Shown here one piece after another: positions 12,555-23,380 of a DNA stretch of 64,000 nt (the first letter of the stretch is position 1; each line of letters starts with the position of its first letter). Origin of the DNA: Rhinopithecus roxellana (Eukaryota > Chordata > Mammalia > Primates > Cercopithecidae). The notes under the pieces were generated by a model. That model saw only the letters and a list, made by a program, of their open reading frames with translations. It did not search any database and was not told where the DNA came from. The stretch is from positions 125,972,235 through 126,036,234 of the forward strand of contig NC_044558.1 of NCBI RefSeq assembly GCF_007565055.1, read 5' to 3'. The translations under genes and the position numbers were made by a program.

Positions 12555-13031
12555 ATGCTCAAAATCACCTCTTCCATATGTGGGCTCTCAGGAATGTGCT
12601 GCTTTGTATTTCAGACCAGTCTTCTCGAGGTTTTTCAAAGCCTGCATTGGCTGAAGTTTGACAAAGATATATTCTTCACCCTTTCTCAGGCACTAATCCT
12701 CTTATCCGGAATACCTCAGGCATCAGCAGAGAACAGAAGTTCCTTCCTGGAACTGTTATCTCTATGCTACCACCAGGAGTCCCCTGGGTGTTTGGTTCCA
12801 GATCTGCTTTGCAACCTTGAGAGACCCCTAACCGGTTCTTGGCTGCTGACTTCCTGGAAGGTACCTTCCTTCCTTTTCCTTTTGGGGCCCATTACACAAT
12901 GCCATGAGCCTCTCTCTACTTTTCTTCTCAGAGAAATATCCCATGAGGCTCACTATCCCCTAACTTCCAAAGAGCCCATCTCAGTCATATTTTTTAATCT
13001 AAAAGTCTCAATTGCATACCTTTATTTTTAG
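12555..13031 (+). other. Unexplained 158-codon intronic open frame
   Basis: Open from an ATG for 158 codons in a somewhat GC-richer patch just before the full-length L1. I do not recognise the peptide. It has no known domain, signal or membrane segment I can name. Splice-site context and a promoter are not visible. Most likely a chance open frame, possibly over an old repeat. Confidence 0.15.
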
Positions 13032-13390
13032 ATATGATTTAATGTGCAAGTAGCATATCTGTTCAATTTCTCTCTGTTTCTTGCTCAGCATATATACATC
13101 AAGCACTGAGGATCTTTTCTATCACATATCCCATCTAGCACTATGAACAATCTCTTACAGAGAGGCCAGCAGCCTCCGTTAATTGTAACTGTAACTATCA
13201 TTTGAAAACGTTTCCTGAAATCTATCATTTGTACATTATACATTTCTGAAACAAATTATGCATTATGTTTTTTGAAAAGCCTTAAACAATGAATAGAGTG
13301 AATTTATGAAAGTAGCCGGGATAATTGAAAACAACTTTAATGAAACTCTAAATAACAGGATACCCATGATTCAAATAACGGTCAAAAATT

Positions 13391-13403
13391 ATGTAGACTT
13401 GTT
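13391..13403 (+). repeat. L1 target-site duplication, 5' copy
   Basis: ATGTAGACTTGTT directly before the L1 start; identical to 19625-19637. The A-rich base before both copies (CAAAAATT- and CAAAAA-) may extend the repeat with a 2-nt difference. Confidence 0.9.
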
Positions 13404-14419
13404 CCAAGATGGCCGAACAGGAACAGCTCCAGTCTACAGCTCCCAGCATGAGAAACGCAGCAGACGGGTGATTTCTGCATTTCCAACGGAGGTACCAGGT
13501 TCATCTCACTTGTCAGTCAGTGGGTGCAGGACAGTGGGTGCGGCTCACCAAGCAAGAGCCGAAGCAGGGTGAGACATCACCTCACCCGGGAAGCGCCAGG
13601 GGACAGGGAATTCCCTTTCCTAGCCAAGGGAAGCTGTGACAGACGGCACCTGGAAAATCATGTCACTCCCACCCTAATACTGCGTTTTTCCAGCAGTCTT
13701 AGCATATAGCACACCAGGAGATTATATCCTGCACCTGGCCCGGAGGGTCCCATGCCCACGGAGCCTCGCTCACCGCTAGCACAGCAGTATGAGATGGAAC
13801 TGCAAGGCGGCAGTGAGGCTGGGGGAGGGGCAACCAACATTGCTGAGGCTTGAGTAGGTAAACAAAGTGGCTGGCTGGGAAGCTCAAACTGGGTGGAGCC
13901 CACCACAGCTGAAGGAGGCCTGCCTGCATCTGTAGACTCCACCTATTGGGGCAGGACATAGCTGAACAAAAGGCAGCAGAAACTTCTGCAGACTTAAATG
14001 TCCCTGTCTGACAGCTTTGAAGAGAGTAGTGGTTCTCCCAGCATGGGGTTTGAGATTTGAGAATGGACAGACTGCCTTCTCAAGTGGGTCCCTGACCCCC
14101 GAGTAGCCTAACTGGGAGGCACCTCCCAGTAGGGGCTGACTGACACCTCACATGGTCGGGTACCCCTCTGAGATGAAGCTTCCAGAGGAAAAATCAGACA
14201 GCAACATTTGCTGATCTGCCATATTCGCTGATCTGTAGACTCCGCTGCTGATACCCAGCCAAACAGGGTCTGGAGTGGACCTCCAGCAAACTCCAACAGA
14301 TCTGCAGCTGAGGGTCCTGACTGTTAGGAGGAAAACTAACCAACAGAAAGGACATCCCCAACAAAACCCCATCTGAACGTCACCATCATCAAAGACCAAA
14401 GGTAGATAAAACCACCAAG
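13404..14419 (+). promoter_or_regulatory. L1 5' UTR / internal promoter
   Basis: GC-rich 5' UTR. The YY1-type motif CAAGATGGCCG at 13405-13415 is intact; in L1 it sets the sense start point. The region around 13800-14000 corresponds to the L1 antisense promoter zone. About 129 bp between 14164 and 14291 match the segment that younger human L1 families lack. Whether any of it is still active is unknown. Confidence 0.8.
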
Positions 14420-15436
14420 ATGGGGAGAAACCAGAGCAGAAAAGCTGAAAATTCTAAAAATCAGAGAGCCTTTTCTCCTCCAAAGGAAAGCAGCTCCTCG
14501 CTAGCAACAGAACAAAGCTGGATGGAGAATGACTTTGACGAGTTGAGAGAAGAAGGCTTCAGACGATCAAACTTCTCCGAGCTAAAGGACGGTGTTTGAA
14601 CCCATCGCAAAGAAGCTAAAACCCTTGAGAAAAGATTAAGTGAATGGCTAACTAGAATAACCAGTGTAGAGAAGTCCTTAAACGACCTGGTGGAGCTGAA
14701 AATCATGGCACAAGAACTATGTGACACATGCACAAGCTTCAGTAGACAATTTGATCAACTGGAATAAAGCATATCAGTGATTGAAGATCAAATGAATGAA
14801 ATGAAGCGAGAAGAGAAGTTTAGAGAAAAAAGAATAAAAAGAAATGAACAAATCCTCCAAGAAATATGGGACTATGTGAAAAGATCAAATCTACGTCTGA
14901 TTGGTGTACCTGAAAATGACAGGGAGAAGACAACCAAGTTGGAAAACACTCTTCAGGGTATTATCCAGGAGAACTTCCCCAACCTAGCAACACAGGCCAA
15001 CATTCAAATTCAGGAAATGCAGAGAACACCACAAAGATACTCCTCAAGAAGAGCAACTCCAAGACACATAACTGTCAGATTCACCAAAGTTGAAATGAAG
15101 GAAAAGATGTTAAGGGCAGCCAGAGAGAAAGGTCGGGTTACACACAAAGGGAAGCCCATCAGACTAACAGCAAATCTCTTGGCAGAAACTCTACAAGCCA
15201 GAAGAGAGTGGGGGCCAATATTCAACATTCTTAAAGAAAAGAATTTTCAACCCAGAATTTCATATCCAGCCAAACTAAGCTTCATAAGTGACAGAGAAAT
15301 AAAATCCTTTACAGACAAGCAAATACTGAGAGATTTTGTCATCACCAGGCCTGCCTTATAAGAGCTCCTGAAGGAAGCACTAAACATGGAAAGGAACAAC
15401 TGGTACCAGCCATTGCAAAAACATGCCAAACTGTAA
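14420..15436 (+). pseudogene. L1 ORF1, dead copy (RNA-binding coiled-coil protein)
   Basis: A 338-codon frame from ATG (14420) to the native TAA (15434-15436), with no net frameshift. Three in-frame stops break it: TGA at 14597-14599 (codon 60), TAA at 14765-14767 (codon 116) and TAA at 15359-15361 (codon 314). The first looks like CGA to TGA, that is, CpG decay. The intact product would be the trimeric nucleic-acid chaperone with an N-terminal coiled coil, an RRM and a C-terminal domain. The longest remaining open part (14777-15361) covers the end of the coiled coil, RRM and most of the CTD, and its start methionines would not be native. Nonfunctional as it stands. Confidence 0.93.
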
Positions 15437-15499
15437 AGACCATCGATGCTAGGAAGAAACTACGTCAACTAATGAGCAAAATAACCAGCTAACATCATA

Positions 15500-18400
15500 A
15501 TGACTGGATCAAATTCACACATAATAATATTAACCTTAAATGTAAATGGACTAAATGCTCCAATTAAAAGACACAGGCTGACAAATTGGATAGTCAAGAC
15601 CCATCGATGTGCTGTATTCAGGAGACCGAACTCACGTGCGGAGACACACATAGGCTCAACATAAAGGGATGGAGGAAGATCTACCAAGCAAATGGAAAAC
15701 AAAAAAAGGCAGGGGTTGCAATCCTAGTCTCTGATAAAACAGACTTTAAACCAACAAACATCAAAAGAGACAAAGCCATTACATAATGGTAAAGGGATCA
15801 ATTCAACAGGAAGAGCTAACTATCGTAAATATATATGCACCCAATATGGGAGCACCCAGATTCATAAAGCAAGTCCTCAGAGCCCTACAAAGAGACTTAG
15901 ACTCCCACACAATAATAATGGGAGACTTTAACACCCCACTGTCAACATTAGACAGATCAACGAGACAGAAATTTAACAAGGATATCCAGGAATTGAACTC
16001 AGCTCTGCACTAAGCGAACCTAATAGACATCTACAGAACTCTCCACCCCAAGTCAATAGAATATACATTCTTCTCAGCACCACATCACACTTATTCCAAA
16101 TTTGACCACATAGTTGGAAGTAAAGCACTCCTCAGCAAATGTAAAAGAACAGAAATTATAACAAACTGTCTCTCAGACCACAGTGCAATCAAACTAGAAC
16201 TCAGGATTAAGAAACTCACTCAAAACCGCTCAACTACATGGAAACTGAACAACCTGCTCCTGAATGACTACTGGGTACATAACAAAATGAAGGCAGAAAT
16301 AAAGATGTTCTTTGAAACCAATGAGAACAAAGATACAACATACCAGAATCTCTGGGACACATTTAAAGCAGTGTGTAGAGGGAAATTTATAGCACTAAAT
16401 GCCCACAAGAGAAAGCAGGAAAGATCTAAAACTGACACCCTAACATCACAATTAAAAGAACTAGAGAAGCAAGAGCAAACATATTCAAAAGCTAGGAGGA
16501 TGCAAGAAATAACTAAGATCAGAGCAGAACTGAAGGCGATAGAGACACAAAAAACCCTTCAAGAAATCAATGAATCCAGGAATTAGTTTTTTGAAAAGAT
16601 CAACAAAATTGATAGACCACTAGCAAGACTAATAAAGAAGAAAAGAGAGAAGAATCAAATAGACATAATTAAAAAATGGTAAAGGGGATATCACCACCGA
16701 TCCCACAGAAATACAAACTACCATCAGAGAATACTGTAAGCACCTCTATGCAAATAAACTAAAAATCCTAGAAGAAATGGATAAATTCCTAGACACATAC
16801 ACCCTCCCAAGACTAAATCAGGAGGAAGTTGAATCCCTGAATAGACCAATAACAGGCTCTGAAATTGAGGCAATAGTTAATAGCCTACCAACCAAAAAAA
16901 GTCCAGGACCAGACGGATTCACAGCCACATTCTACCACAGGTACAAGGAGGAACTGGTACCATTCCTTCTGAAACTATTCCAATTGATAGAAAAAGAAGG
17001 AATCCTCCCTAACTCATTTTTATAAGGCCAGCATCATCCTGATACCAAAGCCTGGCAGAGACACAACAAAAAAAGAGAATTTTAGACCAATATCCCTGAT
17101 GAACATTGATGCACAAATCCTCAATAAAATACTAGCAAACTGAATCCAGCAGCACATCAAAAAGCTTATACACCATGATCAAGTGGGTTTCATCCCTGGG
17201 ATGCAAGGCTGGTTCAACATATACAAATCAATAAATGTAATCCATCATGTAAACAGAACCAAAGACAAAAACCACATGATTATCTCAATAGATGCAGAAA
17301 AGACCTTTGACAAAATTCAACAGCCTTTCATGCTAAAATTTCTCAATAAATTAGGTATTGATGGGATGTATCTCAAAATAATAAGAGCTATTTATGACAA
17401 ACCCATAGCCAACATCATACTGAATGGGCAAAAACTGGAAGCATTCCCTTTGAAAACTGGCACAAGACAGGGATGCCCTGTCTCACCACTCTTATTCAAC
17501 ATACTGTTGGAAGTTCTGGTCAGGGCAATCAGGCAGGAGAAAGAAATCAAGGGTATTCAATTAGGAAAAGAGGAAGTCAAATTGTCCATGTTTGCAGATG
17601 ACATGATTGTATATTTAGAAAACCCCATTGTCTCAGCCCAAAATCTTCTTAAGCTGATAAGCAACTTCAGCAAAGTCTCAGGATACAAAATCAATGTGCA
17701 AAAATCACAAGCATTCTTATACACCAATAACAGACAAACAGAGAGCCAAATCATGAGTGAACTCCCATTCACGATTGCTTCAAAGAGATTAAAATACCTA
17801 GGAATCCAACTTACAAGGGATGTGAAGGACCTCTTCAAGGAGAACTACAAACCACTGCTCAGTGAAATAAAAGAGGACACAAACAAATGGAAGAACATAC
17901 CATGCTCATGGATAGGAAGAATCAATATTGTGAAAATGGCCATACTGCCCAAGGTAATTTATAGATTCAATGCCATCCCTATCAAGCTACCAATGACTTT
18001 CTTCACAGAATTGGAGAAAACTGCTTTAAAGTTCATATGGAACCAAAAAAGGGCTTGCATTGCCAAGACAATCCTAAGTCAAAAGAACAAAGCTTGAGGC
18101 ATCACACTACCTGACTTCAAACTATACTACAAGGCTACAGTAACCAAAACAGCATGATACTGGTACCAAAACAGAGATAGAGACCAATAGAACAGAACAG
18201 AGTCCTCAGAAATAATACCACACATCTACAGCCATCTGATCTTTGACAAACCTGAGAAAAACAAGAAATGGGGAAAGGATTTCCTATTTAATAAATAGTG
18301 CTTGGAAAACTGGCTTGCCATATGTAGAAAGCTGAAACTGGATCCCTTCCATATGCCTTACACAAAAATTAATTCAAGATGGATTAAAAAGACTTAAATG

Positions 18401-19310
18401 TTAGACCTAAAACTATAAAAATCCTAGAAGAAAACTTAGGCAATACCATTCAGGACATAGGCATGGGCAAGGGCTTCATGTCTAAAACACCAAAAGCAAT
18501 GGCAGCAAAAGCCAAAATTGACAAATGGGATCTAATTAAACTAAAGAGCTTCTGCACATCAAAAGAAACTACAGGCAACCTACAGAATGGCAGAAAATGT
18601 TTGCAGTCTACCCATTTGACAAAGGGCTAATACCCAGAATCTATAAAGAACTTAAACAAATTTACAAGAAAAAATCAAACAATCCCATCAAAAAGTGGGC
18701 AAAAGATATGAACAGACACTTCTCAAAAGAAGACATTTATGCAGCCAACAGACACATGAGAAAATGCTCATCATTACTGGCCATCAGAGAAATGCAAACC
18801 AAAACCACAATGAGATACCATCTCACACCAGTTAGAATGGCGATCATTAAAAAGTAAGGAAACAACAGGTGCTGGAGAGGATGTGGAGAAATAGCAACAC
18901 TTTTACACTGTTGGTGGGACTGTAAACTAGTTCAACCATTGTGGAAGACAGTGTGGTGATTCCTCAAGGATCTAGAACTAGAAATACCATTTGACCCAGC
19001 CATCCCATTACTGTGTATATACCCAAAGGATTATAAATCATGCTGCTATAAAGACACACGCACACGTATGTTTACTGCAGCACTATTCACAATAGCAAAG
19101 ACTTGGAACCAACCCAAATGTCCATCAATGATGGACTGGATTAAGAAAATGTGGCACAGATACAACATGGAATACTATGCAGTCATAAAAAAGGATGAGT
19201 TCATGTCCTTTCTAGGGACATGGATGAAGCTGGAAACCATCATTCTGAGCAAACTATCGCAAGGACAGAAAACCAAACACCGCATGTTCTCACTCATAGG
19301 TGGGAATTGA
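15500..19310 (+). pseudogene. L1 ORF2, dead copy (endonuclease-reverse transcriptase)
   Basis: From ATG at 15500 to the native TGA at 19308-19310, about 17 nt shorter than an intact ORF2. Breaks I can place: a 4-nt loss near 15585, a second small loss near 15775, TAA 16011-16013, TAG 16584-16586, a frameshift near 16670, a 1-nt gain with stop at 17023-17025, TGA 17141-17143, TGA 18095-18097, TGA 18155-18157, a deletion of about 13 nt near 18570, and TAA 18855-18857. The 17183-18097 open part keeps much of the reverse transcriptase, with the F-A-D-D active-site box at 17591-17602. The last part (19068-19310) is in frame to the native C-terminus. Confidence 0.93.
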
Positions 19311-19526
19311 ACAATGAGAACACTTGGACACAGGGTGGGGAACATCGCACACTGGGGCCTGTCGTGAGGTCGGAGGAGGGGGGAGGGATAGCATCAGGAG
19401 CTGTACCTAATGTAAATGATGAGTTAATGGGTGGAGCACACCAACATGGCACATGTATACATATGTAACAAACCTGCATGTTGTGCACATGTACCCTAGA
19501 ACTTAAAGTATAGTAATAAAAAAAAA

Positions 19527-19624
19527 TAGTTCACAGGCTAGTGAAAGAGACAGATATGTTCATATATGGCTATAAGTGCTAAAATAACAATAAAAAATAA
19601 AATAATAATAATAAATAACAAAAA
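19527..19624 (+). mobile_element. Candidate L1 3' transduction
   Basis: 98 bases of non-L1 sequence between the L1 A run (ends 19526) and the 3' target-site copy (19625). It opens TTCACAGGCTAGTGAAAGAG, has its own AATAAA at 19589-19594 and ends in an A-rich tail (AATAATAATAATAAATAAC, then A). This is the layout left when transcription reads past the L1 signal to a downstream signal in the donor locus. The start resembles an L2-like piece, presumably from the donor site. Confidence 0.75.
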
Positions 19625-19637
19625 ATGTAGACTTGTT
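19625..19637 (+). repeat. L1 target-site duplication, 3' copy
   Basis: ATGTAGACTTGTT, 98 bases after the end of the L1 A tail. Confidence 0.9.
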
Positions 19638-22600
19638 TACTTTGTGTAAATAATATTGTTATTTTCTGCTGTGTTCTCTGACATCACATGGATTTTAAAA
19701 CTTGAGACTAAATGCAGACCTCACTGCACATCATTCACCAAAAAAAAAGAAAGTTTTGTCATAGATCCATCATTGGTGTCTTGGTGCTTCAATGAATGGC
19801 ACTAATTCATAGATAGATAATTGATAAAAGTATATTATATACATTTAATATGAGCCCCTCTACATTTAAACTCCTTGTTCTTTTTATTTCTTTGTTCTGA
19901 TAGGCTAAAAGCATTTTATGCCATTGTTTATTGTGATACAACTACTAAGTTACAGACAAAAGACAAGAAAATCCCCTCTCCCTTCTCCACCAGGCTCACA
20001 GATTGGGATCAAGAGCCAAGATCGAGCCATCTGAGACATAACATGTGCAGCTACTTTAAGTGTCCTGGTCCTAACCACAATATTAGCACTAAGAGGCTGC
20101 CCCTCTTGACCCTATTTGAGACTTGAAAGAAATAAACAGCATTTTCCTGCTTCTGTACTCTATTTAGGAACAACTCAAGATTTTACCTTACTCCTGGAGA
20201 TATCCATTTTAGGTCAGGAGCTCATCCTAAGAGTTTCAGGGGATGATGCATACTGTGTAGCATTAAAAATTCTGTACAATTAATGGTATTTAGAGGGAAA
20301 ATGGAAAGTAAAATTGGTTTGCTGGCCACAGATGCTTTTCACATCATCATCAACTACTCTCTGTTTACCTCACTCTCTTCCACTCCCCTCACAGCTGAGT
20401 GCTGTTGAATAGAATCAAGAAAGTGTCATGACTCAGTCCCCTGCAAATTGATACTCTCATGTAATATCATTGCAGAGCTCACTGCTAGGCAACAAAGGCA
20501 GCCATCCATTAAAATGCTGTCCAAAATGGTTATTTCAGAAATTTCAATCACTCTCAAACCTCAGGTTAGCTGTCCTCATAAAGACCTAACTTACTTCACA
20601 GACCAGACTGGGATCATTAAGCATAAACTTCCCTGCCTACCTCCCCTCCCACATACAGATAGTACTTTTCATTCTATCCATTTTCTTCTCCAAGAGAGTG
20701 AGAGGACATTTTTCATGTATGCTCAGATATTCCACTAGGCCTGCCATATACATTCTCATTTAGTAAGTATATGATCTGTTCTTCAGCTAAAACTGAAGCC
20801 AGCTTGAAGCAAAACAAAACCCCACACTTCAAAAAACAAAAACCAAAACAAAACTAAAAGACAATTTGTTTGCATTCATGAGCTACTTTGACAGCAAAGA
20901 ATCCTGTCTGGTAGCCTTAGATTGAAGGCTCTACATGGAGTCAAACTGTAAACTAACAAATCCCAGAAACCAATAGGGCCTGGCTAGTTTCTAGTGGAAA
21001 TACACAGGCCTTCTACTGTTTACCTCTGCTTAGCATATTCTATTGTTCCCTGCCCAGTGCCCAGTATTCTCCAGTGTAAATTCCAGAGAGAGACAAATTC
21101 TGACTTAACTAGTTGCCTTTGTCCTTACTGGACAAGTTCCTTCATGCGAAGCCAGATTAGATTTTGTCGCCCAGCCTTATTCCTATCATAGGTCACCCCT
21201 TCACAGAAAAATAGCCTAGAGCTTCTTCTGTGAACTTTGAGCTGTGAGAGAAGTCTTAGGAGGGGCCATTAGGCAGAACGGGCACAGTGACCGTCCAACA
21301 AGTACAGCATTGAAACCGCTGGAAATGTGGATGGCATCCAGAGAGTGCACCTGGCCTCCACATCATAGACACAGGATACAGAGTCCCTGCACCACTGAGG
21401 GTTTGCAGACTCAATTCTAGAAATTCTTTGTTCCCCTCATTCCTTATTTATTTCTCATGACTAGGGTGTGAGACAAGACTCTTTATGCACAAATGTCTTA
21501 AAACATAGTTCAATGATTTTATATCTTGTTTCTCTTCAAAACTGAAAAATAGCACATGGGATGGAAATGCAAATCCTTGTGTGCTCTTATCATTAAATTT
21601 TATTTTTTTTTTTTACTACAATGCAAACTGTGGTTATAACTCCACAAATAAGAGCCAATGTTTTCCTTTGTCTTAGCTTAACAATTGACACCTACAGAAA
21701 TAAACACTACCAAGGGGAGATGGGAACACAGAACCAAGAGAAAATAACAATCAAGAAGTCCAGCTTTTCCTAAACAAAAAAGCAGATTCAAAGGAAAATG
21801 TAAATTAAGACAAGTAGAATTTCTCCTCTCATTCTGAAAGTCTCCCATTATTTTTAGTTATAATAACAAACCTGAACTAAATTAACTTTATAAACTATTT
21901 TTAACTGCAGATATAACAACTTATAATATCTGTACTTCCTAAGTTGCATGGCCCCGTCACAGTCATTATGATATTTGATAGTGTGGTTTCTGTTCTAAAT
22001 TGCTGCAGTAGGGGAAATGCCGTTTTTGAATTATATAAATTAAACTGAGAATTTGCGTAAATTGCCTAAATTCTAAGTCAGGACACACCTTAGCTATTAA
22101 GCTTTGAAAAAAATCGTAAACTCTTCAGGAGACTGTCAGTCTAAAGGTTAAAAGCATTTGCAAAGTTTAATGTACCCACCAAGAGTACCAAAAATCATTA
22201 GTGAAAAAAGCTGAATAGTCCAGATGGCGCTGTTTCCCAGCAGCCGTTTTATGCACAACAGCACTCTGTATCTGTTAATCCCCACTGGTATTTCTGACCC
22301 TACGCATTGCATACAATTACTATATACCAGTGATTTAACAAGCAATTAGGCTACAATCGTTTACTATTTTAAAGCATATTTTTCACATTTTAAAGATTTT
22401 TATAACCTTAACTATAGCACCATTTATCACTATTGATTTTTCTTTACTGTTGCATGTTAAGATTTATTTTTTTGCTTTCCATACAACTTCCTTTTACTAT
22501 CATTAATAAAATAAATGGCTTTGGGAGTGGGAATTGAAAACTGGAATATCATTTCACTGGCATATCACTTTATTCATAGTAAGACTAACCCATCAACCCT

Positions 22601-23079
22601 TCCCTGGTTCCTTGATTCAGTTTGTTCTGATTTGGTCAATTTTATAAAAGGCATCTATCTAAAAAGTTAAAAAAATTATCCACTCCCAGTCAAGTCCACA
22701 GAGCCTGAAACTCCTGTTTGAATGCAGCTTGGTGCCTTACATTTACGTAAGACTAGCTGAACTTGTAGCATGAATTCTGAAGACTTGAAACCTCAACTTG
22801 GAAAACAACAAAGACCTTTAAGTTTGTTAAAGTATTTAAGCCAATATCTAAACTGTAAAGCAGGAGAAAGGGGATGGGGAAGAAGAAAGAAAATAAGAAA
22901 ATAAACGCTAAAGCTGCTGCTTGTTCTAATCCTTATCTAATCTCTCTGTTGTAGGAGTTCAAGAGAGCACCACAAGTCAGTTTCCTTTGAGCAATAAATT
23001 TGTGCATTCATTTTCTCTTGTATCCCTCTTTGTATACTTTGCTACCTTTTAGACTCATATGCATTTATTTCTTTACTTA

Positions 23080-23380
23080 TTGGTAGTACATTTTCTGAAA
23101 TAATATTTGCATAATACTATTTCATTTCCAAAGACTTCTCCTATTTTATCTTATTTGATCCTATCAATGATCCTGGGAAATAGCATGGTTTAGTAATCAA
23201 TTATGTTTTATAGATACAGCAATTGAGTCTCCTGAAGTCATTCAACAATGACTTTCTTGAGATGACTGGCATGAGTCATCAACTACATTTTATAGATGCA
23301 ACAGTTGAATCTCCTGAAATTGTTCAACAACGGCTTTCTTGAGATCATGGGTAGACCTAGTGAGTACAGATTAGAACAAG
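23080..23380 (-). repeat. MIR-type SINE with internal 82-bp tandem duplication
   Basis: CTTATTTGATCCTATCAATGATCC and the TTTTATAGAT..CAATTGAGTCTCCTGAAGT block match an antisense MIR. The block at about 23196-23265 recurs at 23278-23347 with some differences. Confidence 0.5.

Larger units (their letters stand above)
13404..19526 (+). mobile_element. Full-length L1 (L1PA type), same strand as the gene
   Basis: About 6.1 kb. It starts CCAAGATGGCCGAACAGG, lacking only about the first ten bases of a canonical L1PA 5' end. Order: 5' UTR 13404-14419, ORF1 14420-15436, intergenic spacer, ORF2 15500-19310, 3' UTR 19311 to the A run at 19518-19526, with AATAAA at 19515-19520. A G-rich purine tract (GGAGGAGGGGGGAGGG) lies in the 3' UTR near 19372-19388. 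The perfect 13-bp direct repeat ATGTAGACTTGTT lies at 13391-13403 and again at 19625-19637, that is, after 98 extra bases. Both ORFs carry stops and frameshifts, so it cannot move on its own. Young primate-specific L1PA lineage, but older than the currently active human group because of the 5' UTR structure. Confidence 0.95.

Noticed and set aside
13658..14399. Several open frames and GC-rich sequence resembling a CpG island promoter
   Set aside because: They are in the L1 5' UTR; the gene promoter is not in the window.
14777..15361. 194-codon open frame that looks like a gene
   Set aside because: It is the uninterrupted part of the dead L1 ORF1, in the same frame as its native start and stop.
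17183..18097. 304-codon open frame with reverse transcriptase features
   Set aside because: Remnant of L1 ORF2, bounded by nonsense changes; not a separate gene.
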